Source: Firmicutes bacterium UBA4981
Lineage (GTDB): Bacteria > Bacillota > SHA-98 > UBA4971
DNA: 9,105 nucleotides
Assembly: GCA_002398515.1 (NCBI GenBank)
Contig: DGZL01000107.1
Coordinates: forward strand, 1-9,105
Direction of reading: 5' to 3'
A program made the translations under genes and the position numbers. Under the pieces are notes generated by a model, which was not told the DNA's origin, ran no database searches, and saw nothing but the letters and a program-made list of their open reading frames with translations. This document shows, in pieces, positions 6,835 to 9,105 of the stretch (its first letter is position 1; every line of letters begins with the position of its first letter).

Positions 6835-7520
6835 CGGGCGACTATGATGAGGATAGCTTCCTGCCGCTGTCGGGCATACAGCACCTTGCGTTCTGTGAGA
6901 GGCAGTGGGCGCTTATACACATCGAGCGTCAGTGGGCAGAAAACGTGCGTACGGTCGAAGGTAAGATCATGCATGAGCGGGTGCATAATCCCAAGCTCAT
7001 TGATTACGACAGCGAGAATATTGTTGCGCGATCCGTACCTCTGATTTGCTATAGGCTTGGGCTATACGGCCAAGCTGATGTGGTGGAATTCTGGCCTGCC
7101 GGAGACGAAGTCGATGGAGGCGTCTCCTTGCCGGGACGGGACGGTCTATGGATTCCCAAGCCTGTGGAATACAAGCGTGGAAGGCCGAAACGGGACGATC
7201 GCGATAAGGTGCAGCTATGTGCTCAAGCGTTATGTCTGGAGGAGATGCTAGGAGCGAAGATTCAGGCAGGCGATCTTTACTACGGAGAGACTCGTCGCCG
7301 CGAGAGAGTAGTATTTGATGATGTATTGCGCAAGAGAGTGGAGCAGCTTTGTTTGCGTATGCATGAGCTATTTGACTTGGGATTCACTCCCCGTGCTGAA
7401 CAGGGGAAACACTGTTCACTTTGCTCGCTTGTTGATGTATGTCTTCCCGACCTCACGCTTAAGTCACGTTCCGTGCAAGCATACATTCGCAGGCAAGTTA
7501 GGTCGAACACGGAGTCATAG
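6831..7520 (+). CDS. cas4: Cas4, RecB-family exonuclease of spacer acquisition
   Basis: Cas4 joins Cas1-Cas2 to trim PAM-proximal prespacer ends and set their orientation. The 229-aa protein shows RecB-type nuclease residues H49, D83 (GQADVVE), E113-Y114-K115 (VEYKRG) and a helix with Q128 and Q132. Four cysteines for an iron-sulfur cluster are present: C22 (AFCERQW), C195, C198 and C204. The N-terminus LPLSGIQHLAFCERQWALIHIE is typical of Cas4 in I-C loci. ATG 6831 overlaps the cas7 stop (ATGA) and has no clear Shine-Dalgarno, so translation probably depends on coupling to cas7. The 56-base gap before cas1 is the largest in the operon. Confidence 0.97.
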   Translation: MTGDYDEDSFLPLSGIQHLAFCERQWALIHIERQWAENVRTVEGKIMHERVHNPKLIDYDSENIVARSVPLICYRLGLYGQADVVEFWPAGDEVDGGVSLPGRDGLWIPKPVEYKRGRPKRDDRDKVQLCAQALCLEEMLGAKIQAGDLYYGETRRRERVVFDDVLRKRVEQLCLRMHELFDLGFTPRAEQGKHCSLCSLVDVCLPDLTLKSRSVQAYIRRQVRSNTES

Positions 7521-7564
7521 AGATATGAAGACGCACAGTATTATTCTTAAGTGATTATGGTGTT

Positions 7565-7579
7565 GGGGGGATGTTGTTG
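7565..7579 (+). promoter_or_regulatory. Ribosome binding site that favours a TTG start for cas1
   Basis: GGGGGG (7565-7570) directly abuts ATG 7571, which is too close for initiation, but it is six bases from the in-frame TTG at 7577. The TTG yields MRKLLN..., the usual Cas1 N-terminus of type I-C, so I use it. Confidence 0.65.
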
Positions 7580-8608
7580 CGAAAACTACTGAATATGCTA
7601 TTCGTGACAAGCCCGGATGCGTATCTCAGTCGAGACCGAGAAAACGTAGTAGTGTCAGTGGACGGCGAAGCTAAGTTCAGAATGCCTGTACATAACCTCG
7701 AGGGTATTGCGACGTTCGGATATACAGGGGCGAGTCCCGGTCTGATGGAGTTGTGCGCAAATCGTGGTGTAGCCCTGACATTCTTAAGCCAAAGTGGTCG
7801 ATTTATGGCGCGAGTTACAGGAAGAGTATCAGGGAATGTGCTGCTTCGAAGAAGACAGTATCGGGTTGCCGATTCTGAGGATGAGTCAGCGCGCATTGCC
7901 TCTGACATTATTGCTGGTAAGATCTCAAATTGCCGTACTGTACTGCAACGTGCTGTGCGAGACCACGAGACCAATATTTGTGCGGACGACGTTACGGCTG
8001 CATCGACAGCGCTAGCCAATTACTTGATGAACGTTGTTGAAGGTTCATCCCTTGATACACTGCGGGGCATTGAGGGCGTAGCTGCCAATACCTACTTTAG
8101 CGTGTTTGATCATCTGATTCTCAGTAATAAACAAGACTTTTTCTTCAAAGAGCGAAGCCGTAGGCCACCGAGGGATAACATGAACGCGCTCCTGTCGTTT
8201 CTCTATACATTGCTCGTTCATGATGTTCAGGCTGCGCTGGAAACCGTGGGACTCGACCCACAAGTGGGATTCCTGCATCAGGACAGGCCGGGCCGTCCTG
8301 GCTTAGCCCTGGATATGATGGAAGAACTGCGTCCATTTCTGGCAGATCGTCTGGCTCTGTCTTTGGTCAACCGTAAGCAGGTTGCTCCTCCAGGGTTTCA
8401 GACTCTCGAGTCAGGGGGAGTCATCATGGATGACGAGACACGAAAGACAGTAATAAGCGCCTGGCAAAAACGAAAGCAGGAGCAGATTATGCATCCGTTT
8501 CTGAATGAGAAGATCGAAATCGGGCTGATCCCGTACGCGCAGGCAATGATACTTGCCCGCCATTTGCGAGGAGATTTAGACGGTTACCCACCTTTCTTTT
8601 GGAAGTAG
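7577..8608 (+). CDS. cas1: Cas1 integrase (type I-C)
   Basis: Cas1 is the metal-dependent integrase that, with Cas2, inserts new spacers at the leader-repeat junction. The 343-aa product has the catalytic set E166 (LRGIEGVAA), H234 (GFLHQDRPGRPGLALD) and D246/E249 (LALDMMEELRP). The C-terminus YPPFFWK (337-343) is characteristic of I-C Cas1. The TTG start gives MRKLLNMLFVTSPDAYLS; ATG 7571 would add two residues with its ribosome binding site too close. R21 stands where I recall most relatives having Gly (SLDGENVVV), a minor deviation away from the active site. Cas2 follows after 12 bases. Confidence 0.97.
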   Translation: MRKLLNMLFVTSPDAYLSRDRENVVVSVDGEAKFRMPVHNLEGIATFGYTGASPGLMELCANRGVALTFLSQSGRFMARVTGRVSGNVLLRRRQYRVADSEDESARIASDIIAGKISNCRTVLQRAVRDHETNICADDVTAASTALANYLMNVVEGSSLDTLRGIEGVAANTYFSVFDHLILSNKQDFFFKERSRRPPRDNMNALLSFLYTLLVHDVQAALETVGLDPQVGFLHQDRPGRPGLALDMMEELRPFLADRLALSLVNRKQVAPPGFQTLESGGVIMDDETRKTVISAWQKRKQEQIMHPFLNEKIEIGLIPYAQAMILARHLRGDLDGYPPFFWK

Positions 8609-8620
8609 AGGTTATGTGAA

Positions 8621-8911
8621 ATGATGGTGCTGGTCACTTACGATGTGAATACAACAGATCCTGAAGGGCGTCGACGTCTCCGGCAAGTAGCAAAGGCATG
8701 CACAGACGTGGGACAAAGAGTTCAGAATTCTGTTTTCGAGTGTTTGCTGGATCCTGCGCAATTTGCCATCTTCAAATTCGCACTTGCCGGACTGATAGAT
8801 CCGAAAAAGGATAGCCTCAGATTCTACTTGCTCGGAGCGAACTGGAAACGTCGTGTGGAGCACATCGGGGCTAAGCCTAGTTACGATCCGGAAGGGGTGT
8901 TGATTACTTGA
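8621..8911 (+). CDS. cas2: Cas2 (type I-C)
   Basis: Cas2 is the small ferredoxin-fold dimer that bridges two Cas1 dimers in the integration complex. The 96-aa protein has the beta-1 motif VLVTYDVNT with D8, the VGQRVQNSVFECLLD segment (30-44), and the C-terminal LRFYLLGANWKRRVEHIGAK run (66-85) typical of I-C Cas2. AGAGGT (8607-8612) lies eight bases before ATG 8621; a second ATG at 8624 is an equally possible start that loses one residue. It is the last gene of the operon and ends 174 bases before the first repeat. Confidence 0.97.
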   Translation: MMVLVTYDVNTTDPEGRRRLRQVAKACTDVGQRVQNSVFECLLDPAQFAIFKFALAGLIDPKKDSLRFYLLGANWKRRVEHIGAKPSYDPEGVLIT

Positions 8912-9085
8912 TTGCCGAGCGCGAACCCCAAGTGATCCCAATTTCCCAGGAAGATTCGCATAGGCGTTGTAGCTGGGCTTTTACCCCCTGTTTCTTTAAA
9001 ATGTGGTCCTGCGGGCTCCCTTTTTGGAGAGGTTCGCGAAACTCAATACTCAACACCAGGTAGAACCCTAGATTTTCACGCTACT
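8912..9085 (+). promoter_or_regulatory. CRISPR leader
   Basis: This 174-base non-coding stretch separates cas2 from the first repeat and so occupies the leader position, where new spacers are inserted and array transcription begins. It contains a perfect eight-base inverted repeat: CGCGAACC at 8920-8927 and GGTTCGCG at 9031-9038, separated by 103 bases. A -10-like TAAAAT at 8997-9002 lacks a good -35, so the array promoter is not resolved. The repeat-proximal end (9039-9085) is moderately A/T-rich. A weak hairpin (CCCAG 8945-8949 with CTGGG 8973-8977, then TTTT) might slow read-through from the cas operon, but it is unconvincing as a terminator. Confidence 0.8.
8920..9038. repeat. Leader inverted repeat, arms at 8920-8927 and 9031-9038
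   Basis: CGCGAACC and its exact reverse complement GGTTCGCG bracket 103 bases of leader. The left arm starts nine bases after the cas2 stop codon; the right arm ends 47 bases before the repeat. The pairing stops at eight bases on both sides. It may be a binding site for the adaptation complex or a host factor. Confidence 0.65.
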
Positions 9086-9105
9086 GTCGCACCCCCCGCG
9101 GGTGC
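9086..9105 (+). CRISPR. First CRISPR repeat (type I-C), cut by the window end
   Basis: The final 20 bases begin GTCGCACCCC, the hallmark 5' end of type I-C repeats, which usually run about 32 bases and end in GTGGATTGAAAC. The hairpin arms GCACCC (9089-9094) and GGGTGC (9100-9105) pair over six bases around a five-base loop. Cas5c is expected to cut just 3' of this stem, leaving an 11-base 5' handle that lies beyond the window. No spacer is visible. Array presence is inferred from position after cas2 and the leader. Confidence 0.88.

Noticed and set aside
7555..8019. A 154-codon open frame antisense to cas1.
   Set aside because: Low-complexity Ser/Arg/Thr-rich translation with no motif, lying entirely opposite a well-supported cas1; a shadow frame.
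8945..8982. Possible intrinsic terminator after cas2 (CCCAG/CTGGG stem, then CTTTT).
   Set aside because: Only five base pairs with a 23-base loop and a short T run; too weak to annotate as a terminator.

Overview
This window holds a complete type I-C (Dvulg/Csd) CRISPR-Cas operon on the + strand. It is preceded by a divergently transcribed HEPN/nucleotidyltransferase (MNT) gene pair of toxin-antitoxin type on the - strand. The organism looks like a bacterium with strong purine-rich Shine-Dalgarno sites, frequent TTG/GTG starts and roughly 50% GC. That would fit a Bacillota (Firmicutes, Clostridia-like) host, but nothing here is taxonomically diagnostic and the assignment is tentative.

Layout: 1-61 is non-coding downstream of the MNT gene. 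62-747 (-) carries the HEPN gene followed by the overlapping MNT gene, with a well-formed promoter at 789-817. 748-1254 is a ~507-base intergenic region shared by the two divergent units; it contains a tandem octamer array and only weak cas promoter candidates. 1255-8911 (+) is cas3-cas5c-cas8c(-internal cas11c)-cas7-cas4-cas1-cas2, the canonical I-C order. Its junctions are tight: a 38-base gap, then overlaps of 4, 1 and 4 bases, then gaps of 56 and 12 bases. 8912-9085 is the CRISPR leader, and at 9086 the first repeat begins and runs off the window end.

How it works together: Cas1, Cas2 and Cas4 acquire spacers at the leader end of the array. Cas5c, which replaces Cas6 in type I-C, cuts the pre-crRNA at the repeat hairpin and stays on the crRNA 5' handle. 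Cas7 forms the crRNA-bound backbone, Cas8c recognises the PAM, and the small subunit Cas11c, translated from inside cas8c, completes Cascade. Cas3 (HD nuclease plus helicase) degrades the target. Catalytic motifs are visible in Cas3, Cas5c, Cas4 and Cas1, so the system appears intact. The HEPN/MNT pair could be an independent toxin-antitoxin module or a companion defence element.

The core system belongs to a known type; I do not see a wholly new system. The points most worth a second look are the internal cas11c start (GGAGGGG before an in-frame GTG at 5597), the widely spaced inverted repeat in the leader, the tandem octamers in the divergent intergenic region, and the HEPN/MNT neighbour. 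Several starts given here (HEPN, cas3, cas5c, cas1) are internal to the longest possible reading frames and were chosen from Shine-Dalgarno placement and family N-termini.
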